From assembly GCF_012926505.1 (NCBI RefSeq), contig NZ_JABBNT010000002.1, positions 186,001-250,000 of the forward strand: a DNA stretch of 64,000 nt, in the 5' to 3' direction. The position numbers were made by a program, and so were the translations under genes. The notes beneath the pieces are model-generated. The model was not told the DNA's origin, did not search any database, and was given only the letters and a program-made list of their open reading frames with translations. The DNA is from Pacificispira spongiicola. GTDB lineage: Bacteria; Pseudomonadota; Alphaproteobacteria; UBA8366; Aestuariispiraceae. Shown piece by piece: positions 20,034 to 28,725 of this stretch (positions within the stretch are counted from its first letter, which is position 1; the number at the start of each line of letters is the position of its first letter).

Positions 20034-21162
20034 TCAATGAGATCCAATAGCCCGGCTCGTAGGCAACCGGCAGGAACCGGTCATGCAGTTCGATAAGCGT
20101 CGCCTCCGGATCAAGGTCGGCAAACAGCGCCGGATGCAGCCATTTCGCAATCCGTTGAACCGCAACGAAGTAGTAAGGGCTGTTGTAGAACTGATGCCAT
20201 ATCGCATGGAAATTCCGCGATTTCTGGGCGGCGATTCCGGTCATCGCCGTGCGGTGCGTCAAGGCTTCGAGCTTTGTCCGCGCAGCTTCCATATCCGACC
20301 CGGGCCCCATGCCGACCCAGCCGCCGCCGGGTACATAGGCGTCCCAATTACCGCCGGTGACGATGACGTGATCCGGGCTGGACGCGATAATCTGCTCCGG
20401 ATTTAGCCGACCGAAGGTATTGGGGATAATGCCGTCGGCGATGTTGGTGCCGCCCGCAATCTCGACATAGTCACCGAAATTGCCCGGCCCGAAGCTCATG
20501 CAACAATCCTCGGAATAACCGCCTGCCCGGTCGATGAACACTTTCGGACGGTTCGGAGCCGCTTTCGCGATCACGTCCTCGACCTTCGCCATCTGCGCGT
20601 CGGAAAACGCGACGAAGGACTCGGCCTCGTCCTGCTTGCCGATCAACTGCCCCATCAAACGGACCGACGGGATCGTATGGGCAAGCGGATCTTCGCGAAA
20701 ATCGATATAGACAATCGGGATGCCGAGGGCGGCCAGTTTATCGTCATAGCCGGAATCTTCGGTCGCGGTCTGCGCCTCGATATTCATCAACACGACATCC
20801 GGTTTCAACGCGGCCGCCTGCTCGACATCGAAAGTGCCGTCCTTGAACCCGCCGAAGGTCGGAATTTCTTTTAATTCAGGGAACTTCGCAGCGTAACGGG
20901 CATAGGAATCCGGATCCGCCTGAGAAAAATCCTCCCGCCAGCCAACGACACGCTTGAAAGGATCGTCCCGCTCCAGAACCGCCAACAAATAAATCTGTCG
21001 CCCTTCGCCCAGGATCATCCTCTCTACCGGCAGATCAACAGTGACTTTCCGGCCGACAATGTCGGTAATTTCCGTTTGTTCTGCATAGGTCGGGCCGAAT
21101 GGCGCGAAGGCGGTCGCCGCGAGTACGGCCCCCGCAAAAAGCGAGATTTTGGTCTGATGCAT
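20023..21162 (-). CDS. Iron-type ABC transporter substrate-binding protein
   Basis: The chosen start gives a 379-residue product with a signal peptide (MHQTKISLFAGAVLAATAFAPFGPTYA, cut after about residue 27), and GGGGATATCC just upstream. The body follows the TroA/FepB type-III binding-protein plan: TDIVGRKVTVDLPVERMIL, then PDVVLMN and EQIIASSPDHVIVTG. An unusual pair of cysteines occurs in DCCMSFGPGNFGDYVEIAGG. A Fur-like box lies about 80 bp upstream. No TonB-dependent receptor gene is nearby. Confidence 0.88.
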   Translation of the reverse strand: MHQTKISLFAGAVLAATAFAPFGPTYAEQTEITDIVGRKVTVDLPVERMILGEGRQIYLLAVLERDDPFKRVVGWREDFSQADPDSYARYAAKFPELKEIPTFGGFKDGTFDVEQAAALKPDVVLMNIEAQTATEDSGYDDKLAALGIPIVYIDFREDPLAHTIPSVRLMGQLIGKQDEAESFVAFSDAQMAKVEDVIAKAAPNRPKVFIDRAGGYSEDCCMSFGPGNFGDYVEIAGGTNIADGIIPNTFGRLNPEQIIASSPDHVIVTGGNWDAYVPGGGWVGMGPGSDMEAARTKLEALTHRTAMTGIAAQKSRNFHAIWHQFYNSPYYFVAVQRIAKWLHPALFADLDPEATLIELHDRFLPVAYEPGYWISLNDE

Positions 21163-21241
21163 GGATATCCCCTGATGTGCGCTCCGTCCTGACATTTTGA
21201 ACGGGTCAGTATTGCGAATTACACGCAGTAGCACATTTATT

Positions 21242-21260
21242 GAAAGTGATTATCAATGTC
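21242..21260. promoter_or_regulatory. Fur-like box
   Basis: GAAAGTGATTATCAATGTC agrees at 14 of 19 positions with the classical Fur consensus GATAATGATAATCATTATC. It sits about 80 bp upstream of the ABC binding-protein start, the place expected for an iron-repressed promoter. Alphaproteobacterial Fur/Irr sites differ somewhat, so the acting regulator is inferred. Confidence 0.72.
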
Positions 21261-21486
21261 AAATGGGGTGAGCCGAAACAACAAAAGAATCAGGAATAGG
21301 AATCAAGCCATTGATATATTGTTTATTTTCGATGCGCCTCGCCACGATATCTCCTTTTTCCCTTACGCCACTCCCCCATGGACCGGGTGTCAGGTTCTTG
21401 TGTCCCGTAGGGGTCGCGAAATCCGTCTTCAAACATTCAAGGCTTCGATAGACGAAATTTGGCTTGAGATTTATGTTTCTCCTAAT

Positions 21487-21503
21487 ATGTTATGATATAA
21501 CAT
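21487..21503. promoter_or_regulatory. Zur-like palindromic box
   Basis: ATGTTAT-GAT-ATAACAT is a perfect 7+3+7 palindrome of the GTTAT-n-ATAAC kind bound by Zur in proteobacteria. It ends 29 bp before the ATG of the COG0523 GTPase gene, so a repressor there would block its promoter. The companion gene type (COG0523 plus DUF1826) is a known zinc-starvation set. Confidence 0.75.
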
Positions 21504-21532
21504 TTCTGATGACTATACGGAAGAGTAAGAAA

Positions 21533-22753
21533 ATGTCCGCGCCCGACACCCGATTGCCCGTTACCGTTCTGTCCGGCTTCCTGGGCTCCGGTAAGACGAC
21601 GCTCCTCAACCACGTTCTCAACAATCGCGACGGTCGGCGTGTCGCGGTCATCGTCAACGATATGAGCGAGGTCAACATCGACGCGGACCTGATCCGCGAC
21701 GGTGGCGCCGACCTTTCCCGCACGGACGAGAAACTGGTGGAAATGACCAATGGCTGCATCTGTTGCACCCTGCGCGACGACCTGCTGGCGGAGGTTCGTC
21801 GGCTGGCGGATGAAGGCCGGTTCGACTATCTGCTGATCGAATCCACGGGCATATCCGAACCCCTGCCCGTCGCCGCGACATTCGAATTCGAAGATGAAGA
21901 CGGAAACAGCCTGTCTCAGGTCTCGCGCCTGGACACGATGGTGACCGTCGTCGACACGGCAAACCTGCTGAACGACTATGCCAGTCACGACTTCCTATCG
22001 GACCGGGGCGAGAGTCTGGGCGAGGCGGACGACCGCACCCTCGTCGATCTGTTGGTCGACCAAATCGAATTTTCAGATGTCGTCGTCCTGAACAAGGTGT
22101 CGGACGCCGGCCCGGAAAAGCTGGATGCCGCCCGCAAGATCGTGACGGCCCTGAACCCCGATGCGCGGATCATCGAAACCGACTACAGCGCCGTGCCGGG
22201 GGACCAAATATTCGATACCGGCCTTTTCGATTTCGAAGAAGCGCACAAGCATCCGCTCTGGGCCAAGGAATTATACGGTTTCGCGGATCATACGCCGGAG
22301 ACCGAGGAGTACGGCGTTTCCTCCTTCGTCTATCGGGCGCGCCGTCCCTTCCACCCGTTGAAGGTCGATAAAATCCTGAACGGCGACCTGCCCGGCGTCA
22401 TTCGGGCAAAAGGGCATATGTGGATCGCCACACGCCCGGATTGGGTTGCGGAATACTCCCTTTCCGGCGCGATCAGCAGCATCAAGCCGTTGGGCAATTG
22501 GTGGGCGACCGTTCCGCACGCGCAACGTCCGGACAATCCCGACGCCGTGGCCTATCTGGCCCGGCATTGGCAGGACCCGTTCGGCGACCGGCGCCAGGAA
22601 CTGGTTTTCATCGGGTCCGGTATGGACAAGACCGCCATCACCGCCGCTTTGGACGAGGCCCTTGTCGGCAGCGACACCGAATTCACACCGGAAGATTGGG
22701 CCTTTCTGGCCGACCCGTTCCCCGTCTGGAAACGTCAACCGGAGGCCGCATAG
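21533..22753 (+). CDS. COG0523 GTPase (CobW/ZigA-like), putative zinc metallochaperone
   Basis: The 406-residue product has P-loop GFLGSGKT (15-22), metal-binding CICC (75-78), ESTGISEP and VVLNKVSD (NKxD) motifs, and a C-terminal CobW_C domain. COG0523 proteins hand metal to client proteins; the Zur-regulated branch (ZigA, ZagA, YeiR) serves during zinc shortage. The start at 21533 has GGAAG nine bases upstream; ATG 21509 is possible but lies close behind the operator. It overlaps the DUF1826 gene by one base. Confidence 0.9.
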   Translation: MSAPDTRLPVTVLSGFLGSGKTTLLNHVLNNRDGRRVAVIVNDMSEVNIDADLIRDGGADLSRTDEKLVEMTNGCICCTLRDDLLAEVRRLADEGRFDYLLIESTGISEPLPVAATFEFEDEDGNSLSQVSRLDTMVTVVDTANLLNDYASHDFLSDRGESLGEADDRTLVDLLVDQIEFSDVVVLNKVSDAGPEKLDAARKIVTALNPDARIIETDYSAVPGDQIFDTGLFDFEEAHKHPLWAKELYGFADHTPETEEYGVSSFVYRARRPFHPLKVDKILNGDLPGVIRAKGHMWIATRPDWVAEYSLSGAISSIKPLGNWWATVPHAQRPDNPDAVAYLARHWQDPFGDRRQELVFIGSGMDKTAITAALDEALVGSDTEFTPEDWAFLADPFPVWKRQPEAA

Positions 22754-23400
22754 TGGCCGACGCAGCGTTACGCATCCCAAAGACGGAACCGGCTCAGGAC
22801 TCTCCTGCGAATCTTGTGGCGGAAGCGACATCACCGGACATCCTAAACGATATTTGGTTGCCCGGTCGCGCCGTCACCATTTGGCGGCGGAAACCGCAGC
22901 CGACGTTTCAGGATTGGATTGACGCCGTCGCACCCGACCGCCTGCCGCAGGGACGCGTCACCCTGACGCCCGACCGCGCCGAAGACGCCGTTACCGTCCT
23001 GTGTGACCAGGTGGGACTGGCCCCGTCTCCCAACAGGTCGATGCTGACCGGGGATATCGCCGCCCTGGCCGCAATTTTCGCCCGTGTCCTGTCTGTCGAT
23101 TTAGTTCGCCTGCGTCTGGATGTGGTACAGGACAATGCCTGCACCTTGTTCCATGCCGACACCGTTCCGGCGCGTCTGTTATGCACCTATCGCGGACGCG
23201 GCACCGAATACGGCGTGTCCGATGACGGCGACGCCCCGCGCACCGTAACGTCGCTGCCCACCGGCTCTGTCGGGCTGTTTCGCGGCCTGCTGTTCGCAAA
23301 GGACGAACAAACCGGAATTGTCCACCGGTCGCCGCCGATCGAAGGAGCCGGCGAAACCCGGTTGCTGTTGGTCATCGACGTCGTGTCGGAAAATCCCTAA
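22753..23400 (+). CDS. DUF1826 protein
   Basis: The 215-residue product starts with GTG overlapping the TAG stop of the COG0523 gene (TAGTG). I recognise DUF1826 from NDIWLPGRAVTIWRRKP, HADTVPARLLCTYRGRGTEY and VGLFRGLLFAKDEQTGIVHRSPP. The HxD...C and RGRGTEY parts could bind a metal, but no activity is known. DUF1826 genes are typically beside Zur-regulated COG0523 genes, supporting a role in zinc-limited growth. The stop shares bases with the dnaE stop. Confidence 0.88.
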   Translation: MADAALRIPKTEPAQDSPANLVAEATSPDILNDIWLPGRAVTIWRRKPQPTFQDWIDAVAPDRLPQGRVTLTPDRAEDAVTVLCDQVGLAPSPNRSMLTGDIAALAAIFARVLSVDLVRLRLDVVQDNACTLFHADTVPARLLCTYRGRGTEYGVSDDGDAPRTVTSLPTGSVGLFRGLLFAKDEQTGIVHRSPPIEGAGETRLLLVIDVVSENP

Positions 23401-26400
23401 AGGTCCTGCACGTCCACGATGCCGGGGATGGCCTTCACGGCTTGGCGGAAGGCGGCGGTGACTTGGTAGCCCTTGTCGAGGGCGAAATCGACGTCGCCCT
23501 GGTCGGTGTCCAGCGCGCGCAATTCGATGCGGCCCCGTCCCGGTTTGGCATGACCTTCGAAGATCGCGCGCAGTTTGGGGATGTCGCTGTCGCCGTTGAC
23601 GATGATGCGCATGCCTTTCGCGGCCTGGGCGGCTTCCTCGTCCAAGGACTTTACCGAATTCGCGGTCAGGCGGAGTTCGGCGTCCGGCCCCTCGCCTTTC
23701 TTGTCGACGTTCACGACCATCAGAAGCGGCTGGCCGGAATCCAAGAGTTCCCGTGCCCCGGCGAGGACTTCGGAAAACAGCGTGACTTCGAAATTGCCGG
23801 TTGCGTCGGACATGGCGACAAAGGCCATTTTCGACCCACGCGAGGTGGTCATCAGCCGACGACCGCCAACGATCCCGGCCAGTTTCACGCCCTTGGACAG
23901 GGCGACACGGCCGGATTGGACGTCGCTCCACTTACTGACCCCCAGTTTGGCGCAGGACGCCTCATAGGCTTCCAACGGGTGAGCGGACATGTAGAAACCG
24001 ATGGCGTCGAATTCGTTCGACAGCTTTTCCGTCGGTCCCCATTCCGGGACGTTCTGCAGCTTCGGGCGGTTCTGGGTCGACAGATCGCCGCCGAACAGGC
24101 CCGCCTGGGCGCTGGTCCGATCCGCCTGCGTCGCCGATCCATGGCCCAGGACGTTTTCCAGGCTTTCGAACAGGCGTCGGCGGTTCGGTTCCAGGGAATC
24201 GAAGGCCCCGGCCTTGGTCAGGTTTTCGACCAGCCGCTTGTTCAGCGCCTTGCTGTCCACCCGCTCCGCAAAGTCGAAGACATCCTTGAACGGGCCGCCC
24301 TCATTCCGCGCGGCAATGACACTTTCCATCGCGCCCGACCCGACATTCTTCAACGCCGCCAGGGCATAGCGAACGCAGCGGTCGCCGTTTTCATCCTTTT
24401 CCACCGAAAAGGCGACGTCCGATTTGTTCACATCCGGCGGCAGCAACCCGATCTTCAGCCGCGCGATTTCCTCACGGAAGACGTTCAGCTTGTCGGTATT
24501 GTGCATGTCGAGCGTCATGGACGCGGCCATGAATTCCACCGGGTAATTGGCCTTCAGCCACGCGGTCTGATACGCGACCAGCGCATAGGCGGCGGCGTGC
24601 GACTTGTTGAAGCCATAGCCTGCGAAGGCGTTGATCATATCGAAGATCTGGTTCGCCTGTTTCGCGTCGACGTCGGAATGTTCCTTGGCCCCGGCAACGA
24701 AAATGGCGCGCTGTTCGTCCATTTCCGCCTGGATCTTCTTCCCCATCGCGCGGCGCAACAGGTCCGCACCGCCCAGCGTATAGCCCGCCAGGACTTGGGC
24801 CATCTGCATGACCTGTTCCTGATAAATCGGGATGCCGAAGGTTTCCTTCAGAACCGGTTCCAGCTTCGGATGGGGATAGATCGGTTCCTCTTCCCCATGC
24901 TTGCGCTTGATATAGGTTGGGATGTTTTCCATCGGCCCCGGTCGATACAGGGCCACGACGGCGATCAAATCCTCCAGCCGGTCAGGCTTCAGATTCTTCA
25001 GCACGTCGCGCATGCCGGAACTTTCCAACTGGAACACGCCGGTCGAAATCCCGCGGCAGAGCATGTCGTAGCTTTTCGGATCGTCGAGCGGGATTTTGGC
25101 GATATCCAGCGGCGCGTCCCGGTCGTCGCGCAGGTCGATCAGACGGCGTGCCTTGTCGATCACGGTCAGCGTCTTGAGGCCCAGGAAGTCGAACTTCACC
25201 AGACCGGCCTGTTCCACGAATTTCATGTTGAACTGCGTCACCGGCATGTCGGAACGCGGATCGCGGTACAGCGCGACGAGCTGATCCAACGGTCGATCGC
25301 CGATCACGACCCCCGCCGCATGGGTGGAGGCATGGCGGTACAGCCCTTCCAGCGCCTTCGCCATGGTGACGAGGCGCGAAACGGCCTCGTCCTCGTAAAT
25401 CTGCTGCTGGAGGAGCGGTTCGCCCTCGATCGCCTGCGCCAGCGTCACCGGGTTGGCCGGGTTGTTCGGCACAAGTTTGCAGATGCGGTCGACCTGGCCA
25501 TAGGGCATTTGCAGCACACGTCCGACGTCGCGCAGCACGGCGCGGGCCTGCAACTTACCGAAGGTGATGATCTGCGCGACCTTGTCGAAGCCGTATTCCT
25601 TCTGGACATAGCGGATCACCTCGTCCCGGCGGTCCTGGCAGAAGTCGATATCGAAGTCGGGCATCGATACGCGTTCCGGGTTCAGGAAGCGTTCGAACAG
25701 CAGCGCATATTTCAGCGGGTCCAAGTCGGTGATCGTCAGCGCCCAGGCAACGACGGACCCCGCGCCGGACCCACGCCCCGGCCCCACCGGGATATCGTGG
25801 CCCTTCGTCCATTGAATGAAGTCCGCAACGATCAGGAAATAACCGGGAAAGCCCATCTGCCCGATGATACCCAGTTCATAAGCCAGACGGTCCCAGTAAG
25901 GCTTGGCGACTTCCTCCCGCGTCGCCGCGTCCATGTCGTCGGTATAGACCTCGTTCTCAAGACGCTCTCGCAGCCCGGCTTCGGCAAGGTCTTTAAGCGC
26001 CTCTTCCGACGTGCGGTCGCCGCGCTTGGTGTAATCCGGCAGCAGCGGTTTGATCTTTTCCGGCATATAGGCGCAGCGCTGCGCGATCACGACAGTGTTG
26101 TCCACCGCCTCCGGCAGGTCGGCGAAGAGTTCGCGCATCTCCCCCGCCGTCTTGAAGCGGTGATGCGGCGTCAGCTTCCGCCGGTTCGGATCGGTCAGCA
26201 CCGTCCCCTGGGCGATGCAGAGCAGCGCGTCATGCGCCTCATACATCTTTTCTTCCGGGAAATAGCAGTCGTTGGTCGCCACCAGCGGAATATCGAGTTC
26301 ATAGGCGAAGTCGATCAGGATGGGTTCGATCTTTTCCTCATCCACCAGAAAATGCCGCTGGATTTCGACATAAAGGCGATTGGAGAAGATGTCTTTCAGA

Positions 26401-26897
26401 TGCTTCAGGCAAGCCTCCGCCGCCGCATTCTGACCGTCGACCAGCAAGCGCCCGACCGGCCCGTCGATCCCGCCGGTCAGCGCGATCAGACCGTCGTGGC
26501 ATTCCGCAAGATCCGCCATGCCGATTTGCGGCGTTTCCCCGGCCTCCGTATTCAGGAAGGCGCGGCTGACGAGCTTCATCAGGTTCAGGTATCCGGCCTC
26601 GTTCTGGACCAGCAGGACCATCTTGTCCGGCGCGGGTTTCGGCCCATGCGCCTGCGGTCCGTCGCGTTCTTCCCGGCGCAGGCTGATCTGCACCCCGGTT
26701 ACGGGCTGCACCCCGGCGCCGGAGGCCGATTGCGCGAATTCCAACGCGCCGAACAGGTTGTTCGTATCGGTGATCGCGCAGGCCGGCATATGCTGCCCGG
26801 CGCAGGTCTTCACCAGATCTTTGACGCGGATCGCCCCTTCCGCCAACGAATAGGCGGAATGGACACGAAGGTGAACGAAGGCGACTGTATCGGACAT
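23397..26897 (-). CDS. dnaE: DNA polymerase III alpha subunit
   Basis: The 1166-residue product is a full-length DnaE1-type replicative polymerase. It has the N-terminal PHP domain (FVHLRVHSAYSLAEGAIRVKDLV), catalytic aspartates in MPDFDIDFCQDRRDEVI (about residues 405-421), the palm/finger core (YQEQVMQMAQVLAGYTLGGADLLRRAMGKK), tandem HhH and the C-terminal OB fold. The ATG at 26897 places the PHP motif at the usual distance; the track extends 54 bases further upstream without support. It stands alone and converges on the DUF1826 gene with a shared CTAA. Confidence 0.97.
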   Translation of the reverse strand: MSDTVAFVHLRVHSAYSLAEGAIRVKDLVKTCAGQHMPACAITDTNNLFGALEFAQSASGAGVQPVTGVQISLRREERDGPQAHGPKPAPDKMVLLVQNEAGYLNLMKLVSRAFLNTEAGETPQIGMADLAECHDGLIALTGGIDGPVGRLLVDGQNAAAEACLKHLKDIFSNRLYVEIQRHFLVDEEKIEPILIDFAYELDIPLVATNDCYFPEEKMYEAHDALLCIAQGTVLTDPNRRKLTPHHRFKTAGEMRELFADLPEAVDNTVVIAQRCAYMPEKIKPLLPDYTKRGDRTSEEALKDLAEAGLRERLENEVYTDDMDAATREEVAKPYWDRLAYELGIIGQMGFPGYFLIVADFIQWTKGHDIPVGPGRGSGAGSVVAWALTITDLDPLKYALLFERFLNPERVSMPDFDIDFCQDRRDEVIRYVQKEYGFDKVAQIITFGKLQARAVLRDVGRVLQMPYGQVDRICKLVPNNPANPVTLAQAIEGEPLLQQQIYEDEAVSRLVTMAKALEGLYRHASTHAAGVVIGDRPLDQLVALYRDPRSDMPVTQFNMKFVEQAGLVKFDFLGLKTLTVIDKARRLIDLRDDRDAPLDIAKIPLDDPKSYDMLCRGISTGVFQLESSGMRDVLKNLKPDRLEDLIAVVALYRPGPMENIPTYIKRKHGEEEPIYPHPKLEPVLKETFGIPIYQEQVMQMAQVLAGYTLGGADLLRRAMGKKIQAEMDEQRAIFVAGAKEHSDVDAKQANQIFDMINAFAGYGFNKSHAAAYALVAYQTAWLKANYPVEFMAASMTLDMHNTDKLNVFREEIARLKIGLLPPDVNKSDVAFSVEKDENGDRCVRYALAALKNVGSGAMESVIAARNEGGPFKDVFDFAERVDSKALNKRLVENLTKAGAFDSLEPNRRRLFESLENVLGHGSATQADRTSAQAGLFGGDLSTQNRPKLQNVPEWGPTEKLSNEFDAIGFYMSAHPLEAYEASCAKLGVSKWSDVQSGRVALSKGVKLAGIVGGRRLMTTSRGSKMAFVAMSDATGNFEVTLFSEVLAGARELLDSGQPLLMVVNVDKKGEGPDAELRLTANSVKSLDEEAAQAAKGMRIIVNGDSDIPKLRAIFEGHAKPGRGRIELRALDTDQGDVDFALDKGYQVTAAFRQAVKAIPGIVDVQDL

Positions 26898-27085
26898 AAC
26901 CCGGAGTCTATGCGAGTCCCGCCCCCTGTCACCGGGAACGGTCGCGAACATCTAAAATTCTTCGGGATAAGGCTGTGGATAGACCGCCGACATTGTAGTT
27001 CACGGCGGCAAACGACGATTGGACGGGCCCTTAGGGTGTCTATGCCGGTGCCGTGTCCCGGATTAAACACCCGGCGGCGGCGCGG

Positions 27086-27613
27086 TCATGGTTTCAACTC
27101 CCAGACCGGCTGTCCCTTAACCACGCAGGTAAGAAAATGCGTGACGTGATTGCCGTCCTTCGACAAGGGCAGATCCAGATAGCACAACTTTATATGCTCG
27201 CGGTTGTGCCAGTATTCCGGTCCGGTGCTGACACCGATAAGACGCTCGTCCACCAGGGCGCGAAAATACAGAAGGTCCGTCTTGTTTTCGATTTTGTAAC
27301 TCATGTCGCGCAAGGTCGTCCCCGTCAGGTTGGCCCCGTAGGTTTCAGACGCTGCGGTTCCACATAACCTGAAATAAAGGTCGAACGGATCGTGCCGAAC
27401 TTCAAACAGGACGAGATGGGCATGCCAACCGACGAAATCGCGCATTTCGAAATCGCGCCATGCCGGTAGTTTCTCGCCGTCTCTTTTGCTGTTCCAAATT
27501 GCGAGTAACGGATCAAAGACGGGAAAGGGTGTCCGCACGCTGTCTGTCGGAAATGCCAGATACTCCCACCCCGAACCGGTGGTCCACCTTCTTATTTGTT
27601 CCGTCATCGTCAC
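27086..27613 (-). CDS. Stand-alone PAS-like domain protein
   Basis: The 175-residue soluble product contains PLLAIWNSKRDGEKLPAWRDFEMRDFVGWHAHLVLFEVRHDPFDLYFRLCGTAASETYGANLTGTTL, the pattern of the PAS_5-type proteins common in Rhodospirillales genomes. There is no output domain. Such proteins occur in many copies per genome and their role is unknown. Two tandem ATG codons (27613 and 27607) are both usable. Confidence 0.78.
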   Translation of the reverse strand: MTMTEQIRRWTTGSGWEYLAFPTDSVRTPFPVFDPLLAIWNSKRDGEKLPAWRDFEMRDFVGWHAHLVLFEVRHDPFDLYFRLCGTAASETYGANLTGTTLRDMSYKIENKTDLLYFRALVDERLIGVSTGPEYWHNREHIKLCYLDLPLSKDGNHVTHFLTCVVKGQPVWELKP

Positions 27614-27698
27614 CCTATTCGGGAACAGGGCCTAAACCGCGTTCCAACAAGCATCGCGCCCCGCCGATCAACATAGTGCGGAACTCTGATAACTAGAA

Positions 27699-28601
27699 TT
27701 AATTTATCCCAACGCTCTTTCTCAAGCTCAGGATATATCCGGGCATTTCATGGGCTTGAACCTTCGCGGCCCGGATCAACCCATCAAAGTGATCGGACAG
27801 GGTGCGGATATGTTCGCGCGTGTTGAAGACGAAATACATCTGCCCCAGAAAGACGGCCGCGCGTTTCGGACCGAAAACCGTATACGGCACGGAAAACATG
27901 CGCCGCCCGTCGAACAAATAGAGCCGGACACGCGGATAAAGTTCACTGAGCAAGGCCGCCATGTAATCCAATTGATCCAAGCGTGCCTTGACCGGAAGTT
28001 CGCACCAGACGCCGTTTCCCTTGGCGAATGACTCCATCATTTGCCAGGAGCAACAAATTTCCATTTCCGCCTCCGGTACACGGGATTGGGCAAGGCGGTT
28101 CTCTATGCTGGTCTTTGCCTCTGCTTCCGACTTCGCCTCATAGGTCGCGTATTCATAGGCAAGCACGGCATCCGTCTTCACAAGATCCGGAATGGACGAC
28201 GGAACGTAACGCACCTTGTACCCCACGGATTCGGCGTGCCAATGCTCAATCAGGCTGTCGTCGGTTTCCGCGGACCCGGTCATGGCGATTTCAACCGTTT
28301 CCCGCAAAATGGCGGCGCCTCGCCCCGGCTCCTCCGCCAGCCCCAACAGCCAGTCCGTGCTGACCTGTAGCGCCGTGGCCATGGATGCGACCGTATCCGC
28401 GCGGGGCAAACGATCGTTCGACCGCGACAGCAATTGCGACAGTGTGGACCGATCGATGCCGATGGCACGGGCCAGACCGGACTGGTTGATTCCGACACGG
28501 TCCATCGCGCTTTCCAAACGCGATCTGAACGCCGCAACGGTTTCCCGACGATCCGCACTACGCCCAATGGGCATTTCAGCTTTCTTGACCATCGTATCCA
28601 T
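27699..28601 (-). CDS. XRE-family transcriptional regulator with C-terminal sensor region
   Basis: The 300-residue product has an N-terminal helix-turn-helix of the Cro/CI type (about residues 35-90; VGINQSGLARAIGIDRSTLSQLLSR, then ADTVASMATALQVSTDWLLGL) and a 190-residue C-terminal part of unknown ligand with aromatic and Cys residues (MEICCSWQMMESF; YLFDGRRMFSVPYTVFG). It is divergent from a fatty acid desaturase gene with 124 bp between starts and an inverted repeat in that gap, so it probably controls the desaturase. ATG 28592 is an alternative start. Confidence 0.83.
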   Translation of the reverse strand: MDTMVKKAEMPIGRSADRRETVAAFRSRLESAMDRVGINQSGLARAIGIDRSTLSQLLSRSNDRLPRADTVASMATALQVSTDWLLGLAEEPGRGAAILRETVEIAMTGSAETDDSLIEHWHAESVGYKVRYVPSSIPDLVKTDAVLAYEYATYEAKSEAEAKTSIENRLAQSRVPEAEMEICCSWQMMESFAKGNGVWCELPVKARLDQLDYMAALLSELYPRVRLYLFDGRRMFSVPYTVFGPKRAAVFLGQMYFVFNTREHIRTLSDHFDGLIRAAKVQAHEMPGYILSLRKSVGIN

Positions 28602-28620
28602 ATCTAACGATTGATTACTT

Positions 28621-28650
28621 TTGTCAACATTTGCTTCGTTTTGTTTACAA
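28621..28650. promoter_or_regulatory. Candidate XRE operator (inverted repeat)
   Basis: TTGTcAACA and TGTTtACAA match in 8 of 9 positions with a 12-base spacer. It lies just upstream of the XRE regulator start and within the promoter region of the divergent desaturase, a normal place for an autoregulating XRE protein. Binding is inferred. Confidence 0.5.
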
Positions 28651-28725
28651 GATCAACGTTTCCAAAACAAACCTGTCAGGAGTAGTCAGGAGGAACCGAT
28701 ACTTCTCAGAAAAGGCAGCGTTCCC

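Larger units (their letters stand above)
21163..21532. other. Divergent regulatory region between the iron ABC operon and the COG0523 gene
   Basis: These 370 bases hold a Fur-like box near the left gene and a Zur-like palindrome just ahead of the right gene. The rest is comparatively AT-rich. A 79-codon frame inside it has no ribosome-binding site or recognisable product and is not called. No riboswitch fold was recognised by eye. Confidence 0.6.

Noticed and set aside
21256-21495. A 79-codon frame in the iron/zinc regulatory region
   Set aside because: It has no ribosome-binding site, overlaps the Fur-like and Zur-like elements, and resembles no known protein.
23442-27149. A 1235-codon open frame on the plus strand opposite dnaE
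   Set aside because: It is the antisense shadow of a clear, full-length dnaE; high GC coding sequence often leaves such frames open, and the product shows no domain.
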